Shown here: piece by piece, positions 1-5,342 of the stretch | Layout: the number at the start of each line of letters is the position of its first letter | Position numbering within the stretch: position 1 is the first letter of the stretch | From: Candidatus Omnitrophota bacterium | GTDB lineage: Bacteria > Omnitrophota > Gorgyraeia > Zapsychrales > Fredricksoniimonadaceae | Length of the DNA: 5,342 bases | NCBI GenBank assembly: GCA_016789035.1 | Contig: JAEUSC010000403.1 | Span: 1 to 5,342 of the forward strand | Reading direction: 5' to 3' | Made by a program: the position numbers and the translations under genes | The notes under the pieces: model-generated | The model's database searches: none | Told to the model about the DNA's origin: nothing | Seen by the model: the letters and a program-made list of their open reading frames with translations, nothing else

Positions 1-192
<192 letters not shown>

Positions 193-206
193 CATAAATA
201 AGAAAT

Positions 207-266
207 AAACCTGTTCAACCGCGGGAGGTGACTGATCCTGTTCAACCTACGCGGTTGAATAGGTTT
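207..266 (-). terminator. Inverted-repeat hairpin with U-rich tail after the dihydrouridine synthase gene
   Basis: The arms 207-222 and 251-266 are complementary at 15 of 16 positions (mismatch at 213/260) and enclose 28 bases. In the minus-strand RNA the stem is followed by a U-rich stretch (ATTTCTTATTTA, 206-195), as in an intrinsic terminator, although the loop is long. The promoter-proximal arm overlaps the last codons of dusB. A third copy of the core lies in the loop at 237-247, so the same upstream arm can instead form a tighter 11-bp hairpin (263-253 with 247-237, 5-base loop, one mismatch). I infer a dus terminator, possibly with two alternative folds. Confidence 0.55.
210..263. repeat. 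Three copies of an 11-base element, two direct and one inverted
   Basis: CCTGTTCAACC occurs at 210-220 and identically at 237-247, 27 bases apart. A third copy with one change (CCTATTCAACC) lies in inverted orientation at 253-263. The third copy is also coding sequence for the end of the dihydrouridine synthase, and the second overlaps its TAG stop. Short duplication followed by use as a hairpin, or a small dispersed repeat family, would both explain it. Confidence 0.8.
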
Positions 267-1218
267 CCTTCATATAAGCACTTAACCGGTCCACGACCGC
301 ATTGTACTCTTTTAACTGCATCAAATCCGAACGGACCGCCGCGATGTTGGGAAGCCCGCGCAAATATCCGGCATAATATTTCCGGAAAGGAATCACGGCA
401 TTGTGAGGGAGTTCATGGTCAACCGACATCTTCAAATGTTCCAGGCAAACGCGAATGCGCTCTTCCACTGTCGGCGGAGGTAGATGTTCGCCGGTCGTCA
501 GGTAATGCTTGATTTCCCGAAAGATCCAGGGATTAGCAATCGCCCCGCGGCCGATCATGACGCCGTCGCAGCCGGTTTCGAGCATGGCCTTGGCATCTTC
601 CGGGGTTGTGACATCTCCGTTACCGATAACGGGTATCTTAACCGTCTGTTTGACTTTGGCCAGCCATTCCCAGTCGGCAAAACCGTTGTGCGCCTGGGCG
701 CGCGTGCGGCAGTGCAGGGTGAGGACTTGCGCCCCGGCCTGTTCGACCATTTTGGCGACATCCAAAATGACAATGCTGTTATGGTCCCACCCGAGACGCG
801 TTTTGACGGTCACGGGAAGCGGGGTTGCCTTGACCGTAGAACGGACAATTTTTTCAAATAAAGGAAGATCCCGTAGGAGGCCTGCGCCTTCGTTGCGTGC
901 CACATGGTTTTTGACCCAGCAGCCGCAGTTGATATCGATAAAGTCAGGTCTAAATTGTTCCGCCACGCGCGCGGCCCCGGCTAAGGATTCATCTTTGCCT
1001 CCGAATAACTGGATGGCCACCGGGCGTTCCTCGTCGCAGACCGTGATTTTCTTTAAAGCCTTGGGGATGTCGCGAATGAGCGCTTCGCTCGCGGTAAATT
1101 CGGTATAAACAAGATCAGCGCCAAGCCGTTTGCAGATCACGCGAAACGGAAGATCTGTCACATCTTCCATGGGGGCCAAGGCGATCGGAGTTTGAAGTTG
1201 TAAGGAACCGATATTCAT
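247..1218 (-). CDS. dusB: tRNA-dihydrouridine synthase, DusB family
   Basis: The 323-residue product is full length for DusB. This FMN enzyme uses NADPH to reduce specific uridines of the tRNA D-loop to dihydrouridine in the cytoplasm. The TIM-barrel landmarks occur in order: LAPMEDVTDLPFR (14-26, FMN phosphate and base contacts), AIQLFGG (68-74), DINCGCW (95-101) with catalytic Cys100, VKTRLGWD (138-145), LHCRTR (168-173), PVIGNGD (196-202) and GRGAIANPW (223-231). The C-terminal helical RNA-binding domain contains RKYYAGYLRG. The proline that normally follows the catalytic cysteine is Trp101. The ATG at 1218 places the first strand (IGSLQLQTPIALAPM) correctly, but it has only a poor ribosome-binding site (GAGAACACACAAAA). 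A consensus TATAAT promoter lies about 90 bases upstream. The family is certain; DusB rather than another Dus subgroup is likely from overall motif wording. Confidence 0.95.
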   Translation of the reverse strand: MNIGSLQLQTPIALAPMEDVTDLPFRVICKRLGADLVYTEFTASEALIRDIPKALKKITVCDEERPVAIQLFGGKDESLAGAARVAEQFRPDFIDINCGCWVKNHVARNEGAGLLRDLPLFEKIVRSTVKATPLPVTVKTRLGWDHNSIVILDVAKMVEQAGAQVLTLHCRTRAQAHNGFADWEWLAKVKQTVKIPVIGNGDVTTPEDAKAMLETGCDGVMIGRGAIANPWIFREIKHYLTTGEHLPPPTVEERIRVCLEHLKMSVDHELPHNAVIPFRKYYAGYLRGLPNIAAVRSDLMQLKEYNAVVDRLSAYMKETYSTA

Positions 1219-1268
1219 TTTTGTGTGTTCTCAGTCGTTTGTCCGTTCGTCGCAGGAGATCCCTGAAA

Positions 1269-1328
1269 CTCGGGGAAAGACTGGATCTTTATTTAAAAAG
1301 TGAGCAAATTATAACCCATTTCCCCGAG
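1269..1328. repeat. Perfect 10-bp inverted repeat spanning the dusB promoter, operator candidate
   Basis: CTCGGGGAAA at 1269-1278 is repeated as its exact reverse complement TTTCCCCGAG at 1319-1328, with 40 bases between. The right arm falls between the -35 and -10 of the dusB promoter. The left arm falls about 23-32 bases into the predicted leader. Neither predicted transcript contains both arms, so it is more likely a DNA-level pair of binding sites than an RNA hairpin. No known regulator is recognised. Confidence 0.5.
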
Positions 1329-1335
1329 AATGCAA
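1308..1335 (-). promoter_or_regulatory. Sigma70-type promoter for dusB
   Basis: On the minus strand TTGCAT (1335-1330) is separated by 16 bases from a perfect TATAAT (1313-1308). Transcription would begin near 1301 and leave a leader of about 80 bases before the dusB ATG at 1218. The spacer contains the right arm of the inverted repeat 1269-1328, so a protein bound there could block this promoter. Confidence 0.6.
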
Positions 1336-1338
1336 CTG

Positions 1339-1366
1339 TTGAAAAGTCGCGCGAATTAACTATACT
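1339..1366 (+). promoter_or_regulatory. Sigma70-type promoter for the rightward gene cluster
   Basis: TTGAAA (1339-1344), a 16-base spacer and TATACT (1361-1366) match the sigma70 consensus well. The start would be near 1373, about 15 bases before the ATG at 1388. Its -35 begins 3 bases from the -35 of the divergent dusB promoter. The two TTG cores form a small dyad, CAACTGTTG (1333-1341), so the promoters are strictly back to back. Confidence 0.55.
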
Positions 1367-1387
1367 AAGGGACAAACGAGAACAGAT

Positions 1388-2653
1388 ATGGCGATTATAT
1401 TTCATCCAACAGATTCACCGATCGTCCGCGGAATTAAAACTGTGGGCGTCGGAAAAAAAGGCAGCCAGCCGCTTGCCCGTGATTTGGCCGTTGAGATCCT
1501 GGCGGATTTGAAAGCGGGTCTAGTGCCAGCGGCCGCCATCGGCGCTTTCTTTGCAGGGCTTTCCTTCAAAGGGATCGAGGACGACGAAAAGATTCTGGGC
1601 GAATATTTTCCGTCTCAAGAGATTTTGTCCAACCCGGTGTTACTGGCCCGGCAATTGTGCCAAGAGGCGCCGCCCAATATCCGGAAAATTTGTGAGCAAA
1701 TCATGGCCGGCCAAACGCTGGACCAAGAAACAGCTCTGATTTTAGGGCGCTTTCTTTTTTCGGATCAGCCTGGCGACACAGCGCGCGGATTGATTGCCTG
1801 CGCTCTTCGCGTCCGCTACGAAACGGACGACGAATATGCGGGCCTTTTAAAGGCGATGCAGGAGACCATCGCTGCCCCCTGGAGGATTGCGCCAGGCGAA
1901 GGCGCGCCTTTGATTCAATTGGCGGAACCCTTCGATGGGAATGATAAATCTTTCTTGATCACTCCCGTACTTGGCGATTTTTTAATCAAGCAGGGGTATC
2001 GTGTGCTTCACATGGTCGGACGCAATAGTGGCCCCAAATTTGATATGAACCTTTTGGACGTTGCGAACGGTTTGGACATCGAATTTTTATCTCCTTCCAT
2101 GGATTTGAAAAAACGTCCGTTTGCCTTTGGCTGGTTTCTTCGCCAGCAGGACCTTTCCCAGCCCATTGACCGCTGGGTGGAAATCCGAAGACAAACAGTG
2201 AAGCGTCCCTTTTTGGCCACCCTCGAGAAATTTCTAAATCCATGGAATGCCTCTGTCATTGCCGTGTCCGCATTTCATCCGCCGTACGGAGAAAAAATGC
2301 TGACGGTCGCTGAGCGCGCCGGATTTCCCGGAATTATTGTGGTCCGTAACGGCATTGAGGGAAGTCTGGCCTTTTCTCTCAAAAGAGAGACGCGCCTTTT
2401 GTGTTCGGTACGCAAAAATGACGGCTCCTATCTTCGTCATGAGATCGTCTTTCAACCGGACCTTTATTTGTCCCATCCGCTTGAGACAGAGGAAAAAAAC
2501 GAGCATCCGAAAGCCATTGACAATGCCCGCTTAATTAAGGAATATATAGCAGCTGGAAAAACCGCCAACAGGCATTTTGACTCAAGAATTCAACTGACCT
2601 GCGAAGGATTTCGTCAAGCCTTGCAGTGGATAAAAACTCAACAATCAGAATAG
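1388..2653 (+). CDS. TrpD2/YbiB-like protein of the anthranilate phosphoribosyltransferase fold
   Basis: The 421-residue product resembles the glycosyltransferase family 3 fold and is closest in wording to E. coli YbiB (TrpD2), a nucleic-acid-binding paralog of anthranilate phosphoribosyltransferase. Residues 13-62 follow the YbiB start (VRGIKTVGVGKKGSQPLARD, then a helical segment ending GAFFAGLSFKG). A second helical segment at 98-164 ends LLKAMQET, like the same domain again. The catalytic-fold part contains RRQTVKRPFLATLEKFLNP (267-285) and FHPPYGEKM (296-304), matching the family's R-T...NP and H-x-x-Y segments. The PRPP loop GTGGD of true TrpD is absent; FDGNDKSFLITP (182-193) occupies the approximate place. 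It is therefore probably not a tryptophan biosynthesis enzyme. It is about 100 residues longer than YbiB. No upstream in-frame start exists before a stop at 1340. The Shine-Dalgarno is weak. It is the first gene of the rightward cluster. Function unknown; fold assignment fairly confident. Confidence 0.75.
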   Translation: MAIIFHPTDSPIVRGIKTVGVGKKGSQPLARDLAVEILADLKAGLVPAAAIGAFFAGLSFKGIEDDEKILGEYFPSQEILSNPVLLARQLCQEAPPNIRKICEQIMAGQTLDQETALILGRFLFSDQPGDTARGLIACALRVRYETDDEYAGLLKAMQETIAAPWRIAPGEGAPLIQLAEPFDGNDKSFLITPVLGDFLIKQGYRVLHMVGRNSGPKFDMNLLDVANGLDIEFLSPSMDLKKRPFAFGWFLRQQDLSQPIDRWVEIRRQTVKRPFLATLEKFLNPWNASVIAVSAFHPPYGEKMLTVAERAGFPGIIVVRNGIEGSLAFSLKRETRLLCSVRKNDGSYLRHEIVFQPDLYLSHPLETEEKNEHPKAIDNARLIKEYIAAGKTANRHFDSRIQLTCEGFRQALQWIKTQQSE

Positions 2654-2663
2654 TGATCAAACG

Positions 2664-3026
2664 ATGATTTGGATTAAAGCCGCAAGTTTTTTGATGTTTC
2701 TTGGCGTTGCCCTTGGCGCCTTTGGAGCTCATGCCTTAAAAGATAAGGTCGAGCCTTATTTGTTGGAGGTTTATAAAACCGGTGTTCTTTACCATATGCT
2801 TCATGCGCTGGGGCTGTTTGCTGTGGCCTGGATGTCGTCGCTGTCCCAGGATCCTAAGATTCAGTGGGCGGGAATACTTTTGATCGCCGGGATCATTTTC
2901 TTTTCCGGCAGCCTTTATGTCATGACATTAACCGGAATTCGCGTCTTCGGGGCGGTCACTCCTATCGGAGGTTTATGCTTTCTGGCTGCCTGGATGCTCA
3001 TTTTTGCCAGCCGTATCAAATTTTAA
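2664..3026 (+). CDS. DUF423 family membrane protein (YgdD-like)
   Basis: The 120-residue hydrophobic protein matches DUF423 across its length. The hallmarks are GVALGAFGAHALK (14-26), a YHMLHALGLFAV segment (43-54), FFSGSLYVMTLTG (79-91) and GAVTPIGGLCFLAAW (96-110). Four membrane segments are visible at about 4-23, 40-59, 68-89 and 95-115, so it sits in the inner membrane. The family is widespread but its biochemical role is not established. The ATG at 2664 gives the standard N-terminus. It follows the preceding stop by 10 bases and has no clear Shine-Dalgarno sequence, so translation is probably coupled to the upstream gene. Confidence 0.93.
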   Translation: MIWIKAASFLMFLGVALGAFGAHALKDKVEPYLLEVYKTGVLYHMLHALGLFAVAWMSSLSQDPKIQWAGILLIAGIIFFSGSLYVMTLTGIRVFGAVTPIGGLCFLAAWMLIFASRIKF

Positions 3027-3047
3027 ATTTTATCCGTAGGACCACTT

Positions 3048-3059
3048 GCGCATCTGCGC
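3048..3059. repeat. Short palindrome GCGCA-TC-TGCGC upstream of htpX
   Basis: This perfect 5-bp inverted repeat with a 2-base centre lies in the 67-base gap between the DUF423 gene and htpX, 34 bases before the htpX ATG. The loop is too small for a stable RNA hairpin. It could be a protein-binding half-site pair or chance. I could not find a convincing promoter next to it. Confidence 0.3.
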
Positions 3060-3079
3060 CAGCAATACAGTTGTTAAAA

Positions 3080-3085
3080 AAGGAG
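3080..3085 (+). promoter_or_regulatory. Strong Shine-Dalgarno sequence fixing the htpX start
   Basis: AAGGAG lies 8 bases before the ATG at 3094. It decides this start over the in-frame ATG at 3046, which would add 16 non-conserved residues ahead of the first membrane segment. Confidence 0.8.
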
Positions 3086-3093
3086 ATGAGACA

Positions 3094-4056
3094 ATGTTTG
3101 CCTTACACACTCGCATGTTTTTATTGATCGCGGCTTTATTCGCGATCGTCTATGCCGTGATGGTCATGGTGGGCATATCTATCGGTGTAGGCAGTTTTTA
3201 TACGTATCTTGTCATGGCCATCGGCATGATGTTTTTCCAATATATGATCGGACCTAAAATCATCGAATGGTCCTCACAGGTTAAATATATCAAACGGGAA
3301 GACAATCCCAAACTCTTTGGCATGGTTGAAGACCTGGCCAGACGGGCCAATATGCCGATGCCCCGTGTATGTATTTCTCCCATGGCCATTCCCAATGCAT
3401 TTGCCTTCGGCCGCGGTATCCGTGACGGCCGTGTTTGCGTGATGCAGGGGATTATTGATCTTCTTAATGATGATGAGCTTCGGGCGGTCCTGGGGCATGA
3501 GCTGGCCCACATTAAAAATCGTGACGTATTGACCATTACCATGATTTCCGTGATTCCGATGGTCCTCTACCACCTGGCCTGGCAAATGATGTATTCCCGC
3601 CGACGCGACAGAGATGGAAACAGTACGGCGCTGTTCGGTTTGATCGCGTTTCTCTTTTATTTCATTACCAATTTATTAGTTTTGTATGGCTCTAGAATCC
3701 GGGAGTATTATGCGGACCGCGGATCCATTGAAATGGGCAATAAGCCGGCTTCATTGGCCTCGGCGCTCTATAAATTGGTTTACGGATCCGCCCGGTTGAA
3801 TTCTGATCAGCTCCATGAAGCGGAAGGCATGAAGGCATTCTTTGCCAACGATCCGTCACGGGCTTACCGGGAAATCCGCGAGCTGGCCCAGGTGGATTTG
3901 GACAGAAGCGGTACGCTTGATACTTCGGAGCTCATGGCTTTGCGTCAGAAAACAGTCAAAATGAATTTTGGCGATCATTTGATGGAGCTGATGAGCACGC
4001 ATCCGAATATGCTCAAGCGGATCCAGCACCTGTCGCAATATACGGGATCTTATTAA
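3094..4056 (+). CDS. htpX: Membrane zinc metalloprotease HtpX (M48B) with an embedded EF-hand loop
   Basis: HtpX is an inner-membrane zinc protease that degrades misfolded membrane proteins, in partnership with FtsH in E. coli. The 320-residue product has two N-terminal membrane segments (about 9-30 and 33-53). The zinc site is HELAH (His135, Glu136, His139), with two internal hydrophobic segments (about 146-166 and 178-199). The third zinc ligand is probably Glu204 in REYYADR, and the C-terminal STHPNMLKRI is typical of the family. The substrate-cleft segment IPNAFAFGR (99-107) is also present. Residues 268-279 read DLDRSGTLDTSE, a complete EF-hand calcium-loop pattern flanked by predicted helices, which E. 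coli HtpX lacks. The start at 3094 is preferred over an in-frame ATG at 3046 because AAGGAG (3080-3085) sits 8 bases before it and the membrane segment then begins normally. The next gene follows after 23 bases. Confidence 0.95.
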   Translation: MFALHTRMFLLIAALFAIVYAVMVMVGISIGVGSFYTYLVMAIGMMFFQYMIGPKIIEWSSQVKYIKREDNPKLFGMVEDLARRANMPMPRVCISPMAIPNAFAFGRGIRDGRVCVMQGIIDLLNDDELRAVLGHELAHIKNRDVLTITMISVIPMVLYHLAWQMMYSRRRDRDGNSTALFGLIAFLFYFITNLLVLYGSRIREYYADRGSIEMGNKPASLASALYKLVYGSARLNSDQLHEAEGMKAFFANDPSRAYREIRELAQVDLDRSGTLDTSELMALRQKTVKMNFGDHLMELMSTHPNMLKRIQHLSQYTGSY

Positions 4057-4068
4057 TGATTTATTTTC

Positions 4069-4075
4069 AAGGAGG
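4069..4075 (+). promoter_or_regulatory. Strong Shine-Dalgarno sequence fixing the secreted-protein start
   Basis: AAGGAGG is followed by only 4 bases and then the ATG at 4080. It selects this start over an ATG at 4056 that overlaps the htpX stop codon. The chosen start also gives a clean signal peptide beginning MKKTT. Confidence 0.8.
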
Positions 4076-4079
4076 ACCA

Positions 4080-4649
4080 ATGAAGAAGACAACCATGGGC
4101 GTAACCCTTCTTTTATTTCTGGGAGTCTCAACCGTCAATTTGGCGCATGCACAGGGATCGCAAAATCAGGCAGCCGTTGCGGAGCTGGCCTGGAAAAATC
4201 TATCCATAGATTTTTACGACGTGAAGGACAAGCCCCAAAACGGATACCGCTCGATGGTTTCTAAATCTGCTGACGATAAGGGCGGTAAAACTTTTTATGT
4301 TTCCCAGCAGCCGATTTTGGGATTGCCCAATACAAAATCCATTGATGTGACTTATAATCCGGCCGATGACGATAAGCTCAGATTAATCATCCGTTTCAGT
4401 GATTCCGGCAAGCAGGTACTTTCTGAGTATTCCAAGGCTCATCTCAATGAGATGATGGGCGTTGTCATTGACGGTAAATTGCGTTTGGTGGCCACATTAA
4501 AGCAGCCATTGACCACCGGCCGGGTGCAGGTTTATGGATTTGAAGCCAATGAAGCGGTCAATATTCTTAAGCGATACAATCAACCGAGACTGGAAATGGA
4601 AAAGAAATTGCGGGCCGCACAACCTGCAGTGCCTGCAAACAAATCATGA
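4080..4649 (+). CDS. Secreted protein resembling the SecD periplasmic P1 head domain
   Basis: The 189-residue product begins with a signal peptide: MKK, a hydrophobic core at about 7-19, and an AHA|QG cleavage site after residue 24. The mature protein should therefore be exported. Residues 70-163 read like the P1 head region of SecD: a TFYVSQQPIL strand, then LRLIIRFSDSGKQVLSEYS (100-118), MMGVVIDGKLRL (125-136) and a strand-plus-helix ending EANEAVNIL (155-163). SecD repeats this order as F-d-x-x-G-x-x-x-F, a-I-v-L-D-g, and eAxxLa. In SecD the domain sits in a membrane protein that helps complete protein export; here no membrane segment follows. The last 20 residues are polar and Ala/Pro-rich. 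It lies 23 bases after htpX and overlaps mtaB by 4 bases. The domain match is from pattern recall and is moderately secure. The function is unknown; a role in export or envelope quality control is inference. Confidence 0.65.
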   Translation: MKKTTMGVTLLLFLGVSTVNLAHAQGSQNQAAVAELAWKNLSIDFYDVKDKPQNGYRSMVSKSADDKGGKTFYVSQQPILGLPNTKSIDVTYNPADDDKLRLIIRFSDSGKQVLSEYSKAHLNEMMGVVIDGKLRLVATLKQPLTTGRVQVYGFEANEAVNILKRYNQPRLEMEKKLRAAQPAVPANKS

Positions 4650-5342
4650 GTCAATCCATTGCCTTTCATACATTGGGCTGCCGGCTGAATCAGTCCGAGA
4701 CCGCGTCTCTTGAAAATTCCTTTGAAGGCCGAGGCTACACGGTGGTTTCTCACAACCAAGAATCCGATATCGCGGTTATCAACACCTGTACGGTGACGGA
4801 AAACGGCGATGCCGACACCCGCAGGCTCGTTAATAGAATTGTTAGAAAGAACCCCCGTGTTCGCATTGCGCTGGTGGGATGCCAGGCGCAGGTGCAGAAG
4901 GAAAAATTGACGCAGCTTCCGAATGTCCGCTGGGTCGTCGGCAATCAACGCAAGATGGATTTGGCCGATGTGTTGGCAGAAATGCCGCATCCCGCAACCG
5001 CGCAGGTTGTGGCTCCCACGATCGAACGAAAACCGTTTGTGATTCCTATTGCGGGCGTTGACCGTTCCCATACCCGCGCCAATTTAAAAATCCAGGACGG
5101 TTGTGATTTTTTCTGTTCCTTTTGTGAAATTCCTTACGCGCGGGGCCGCGCCCGCAGCCGTGTATTTGATGACATTCTCACCGAAGGCAATGCCCTGGCC
5201 GAGGCCGGACATCAAGAAATTATTTTGACAGGAATTAATATCGGAACCTACCAGTATCAGGATAAAAATTTGATGGATGTCATCCGGTCCCTTGAGCAAA
5301 TCGAAAAGATCAAACGGATCCGCATCTCTTCGATTGAACCCA
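4646..5342 (+). CDS. mtaB: tRNA (N6-threonylcarbamoyladenosine-37) methylthiotransferase MtaB, N-terminal part
   Basis: MtaB is a radical SAM enzyme that adds a methylthio group to t6A37 in ANN-decoding tRNAs, forming ms2t6A. About 232 residues are present, roughly half of the usual 430-450; the gene runs off the right edge. The UPF0004 domain has its three cluster cysteines: Cys12 in HTLGCRLNQSE, Cys48 in NTCTVT and Cys79 in LVGCQAQ. The radical SAM motif is C153-x3-C157-x2-C160 in IQDGCDFFCSFC. EIILTGINIGTY (191-202) and RIRISSIEP (224-232) are typical of MtaB. The NTCTVT and HTLGCRLNQ wordings favour MtaB over MiaB or RimO. The ATG overlaps the stop of the preceding gene (ATGA) and has no Shine-Dalgarno, so translation is probably coupled. 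The C-terminal TRAM domain is not in the window. Confidence 0.92.
   Translation, partial: MSQSIAFHTLGCRLNQSETASLENSFEGRGYTVVSHNQESDIAVINTCTVTENGDADTRRLVNRIVRKNPRVRIALVGCQAQVQKEKLTQLPNVRWVVGNQRKMDLADVLAEMPHPATAQVVAPTIERKPFVIPIAGVDRSHTRANLKIQDGCDFFCSFCEIPYARGRARSRVFDDILTEGNALAEAGHQEIILTGINIGTYQYQDKNLMDVIRSLEQIEKIKRIRISSIEP

Noticed and set aside
509..1108. 199-codon plus-strand reading frame opposite dusB, plus overlapping shorter ones at 228-512 and 484-861
   Set aside because: They lie antisense to a clearly conserved enzyme. The products have no recognisable domain, and the 228 start (GTG) directly abuts GGGAGG with no usable spacing.
1219..1387. Small RNA or riboswitch in the dusB leader
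   Set aside because: The leader of about 80 bases has no conserved riboswitch motif I recognise, and the inverted-repeat arms are not both transcribed.
1221..1511. 96-codon plus-strand reading frame across the divergent promoter region
   Set aside because: It overlaps the TrpD2-like start in another frame, has no ribosome-binding site, and its sequence looks like translated promoter DNA.
2008..2506. Minus-strand reading frames opposite the TrpD2-like gene
   Set aside because: Several overlapping frames with no domain signal; shadows of the plus-strand gene.
3046..3093. Longer htpX start at 3046
   Set aside because: It would add 16 residues unlike the family and includes the Shine-Dalgarno sequence of the 3094 start.
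3027..3093. Promoter for htpX in the gap (TTGCGC at 3046, TACAGT at 3066)
   Set aside because: The spacer is only 14 bases and the boxes are poor matches, so I do not call it a promoter.
4056..4079. Earlier start of the secreted protein overlapping the htpX stop
   Set aside because: It adds MIYFQGGP before the signal peptide and lies upstream of the strong AAGGAGG site that serves 4080.
4580..5071. 163-codon minus-strand reading frame opposite mtaB
   Set aside because: It is antisense to conserved MtaB motifs and shows no coding character of its own.

Overview
The window is a compact, gene-dense piece of bacterial chromosome with roughly balanced base composition. It carries six complete or near-complete housekeeping-type genes plus one fragment at each edge. 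I see no insertion sequence, phage gene, CRISPR array, rRNA or tRNA. Gaps are short and some genes overlap by one start/stop codon. Several products have unusual family variants: a DusB with a GCW active-site motif, an HtpX with an EF-hand, and a free SecD P1-head-like protein. This suggests a little-studied bacterial lineage. A PVC-superphylum or Omnitrophota-like origin is my guess from protein character only, with low confidence.

Layout. On the minus strand, reading leftwards, a tRNA-dihydrouridine synthase (1218-247) is followed after about 90 bases by the first 52 codons of a flavin disulfide oxidoreductase of the lipoamide dehydrogenase/mycothione reductase class (156-1, cut by the window edge). 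A strong inverted repeat lies between them and probably ends the dus transcript. A divergent promoter region (1219-1387) separates this pair from a rightward cluster. It holds two back-to-back sigma70-like promoters and a widely spaced perfect 10-bp inverted repeat.

The rightward cluster contains a TrpD2/YbiB-like protein of the anthranilate phosphoribosyltransferase fold (1388-2653), a DUF423 (YgdD-type) membrane protein (2664-3026), the membrane zinc protease HtpX (3094-4056), a secreted protein resembling the SecD periplasmic P1 head (4080-4649), and the N-terminal half of MtaB, a radical SAM tRNA methylthiotransferase (4646 to the edge). Gaps of 10, 67 and 23 bases and a final 4-base ATGA overlap make one operon plausible.

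Functionally the window mixes tRNA modification (DusB and MtaB at opposite ends) with envelope functions (DUF423, HtpX, the SecD-like protein). HtpX next to a SecD-like domain is suggestive of membrane protein biogenesis or quality control, but that link is inference. No wholly new multi-gene system is evident. The items most worth checking are the calcium-binding-type loop inside HtpX, the free SecD-head protein, the TrpD2 protein with an apparently doubled helical domain, and the two inverted-repeat structures.
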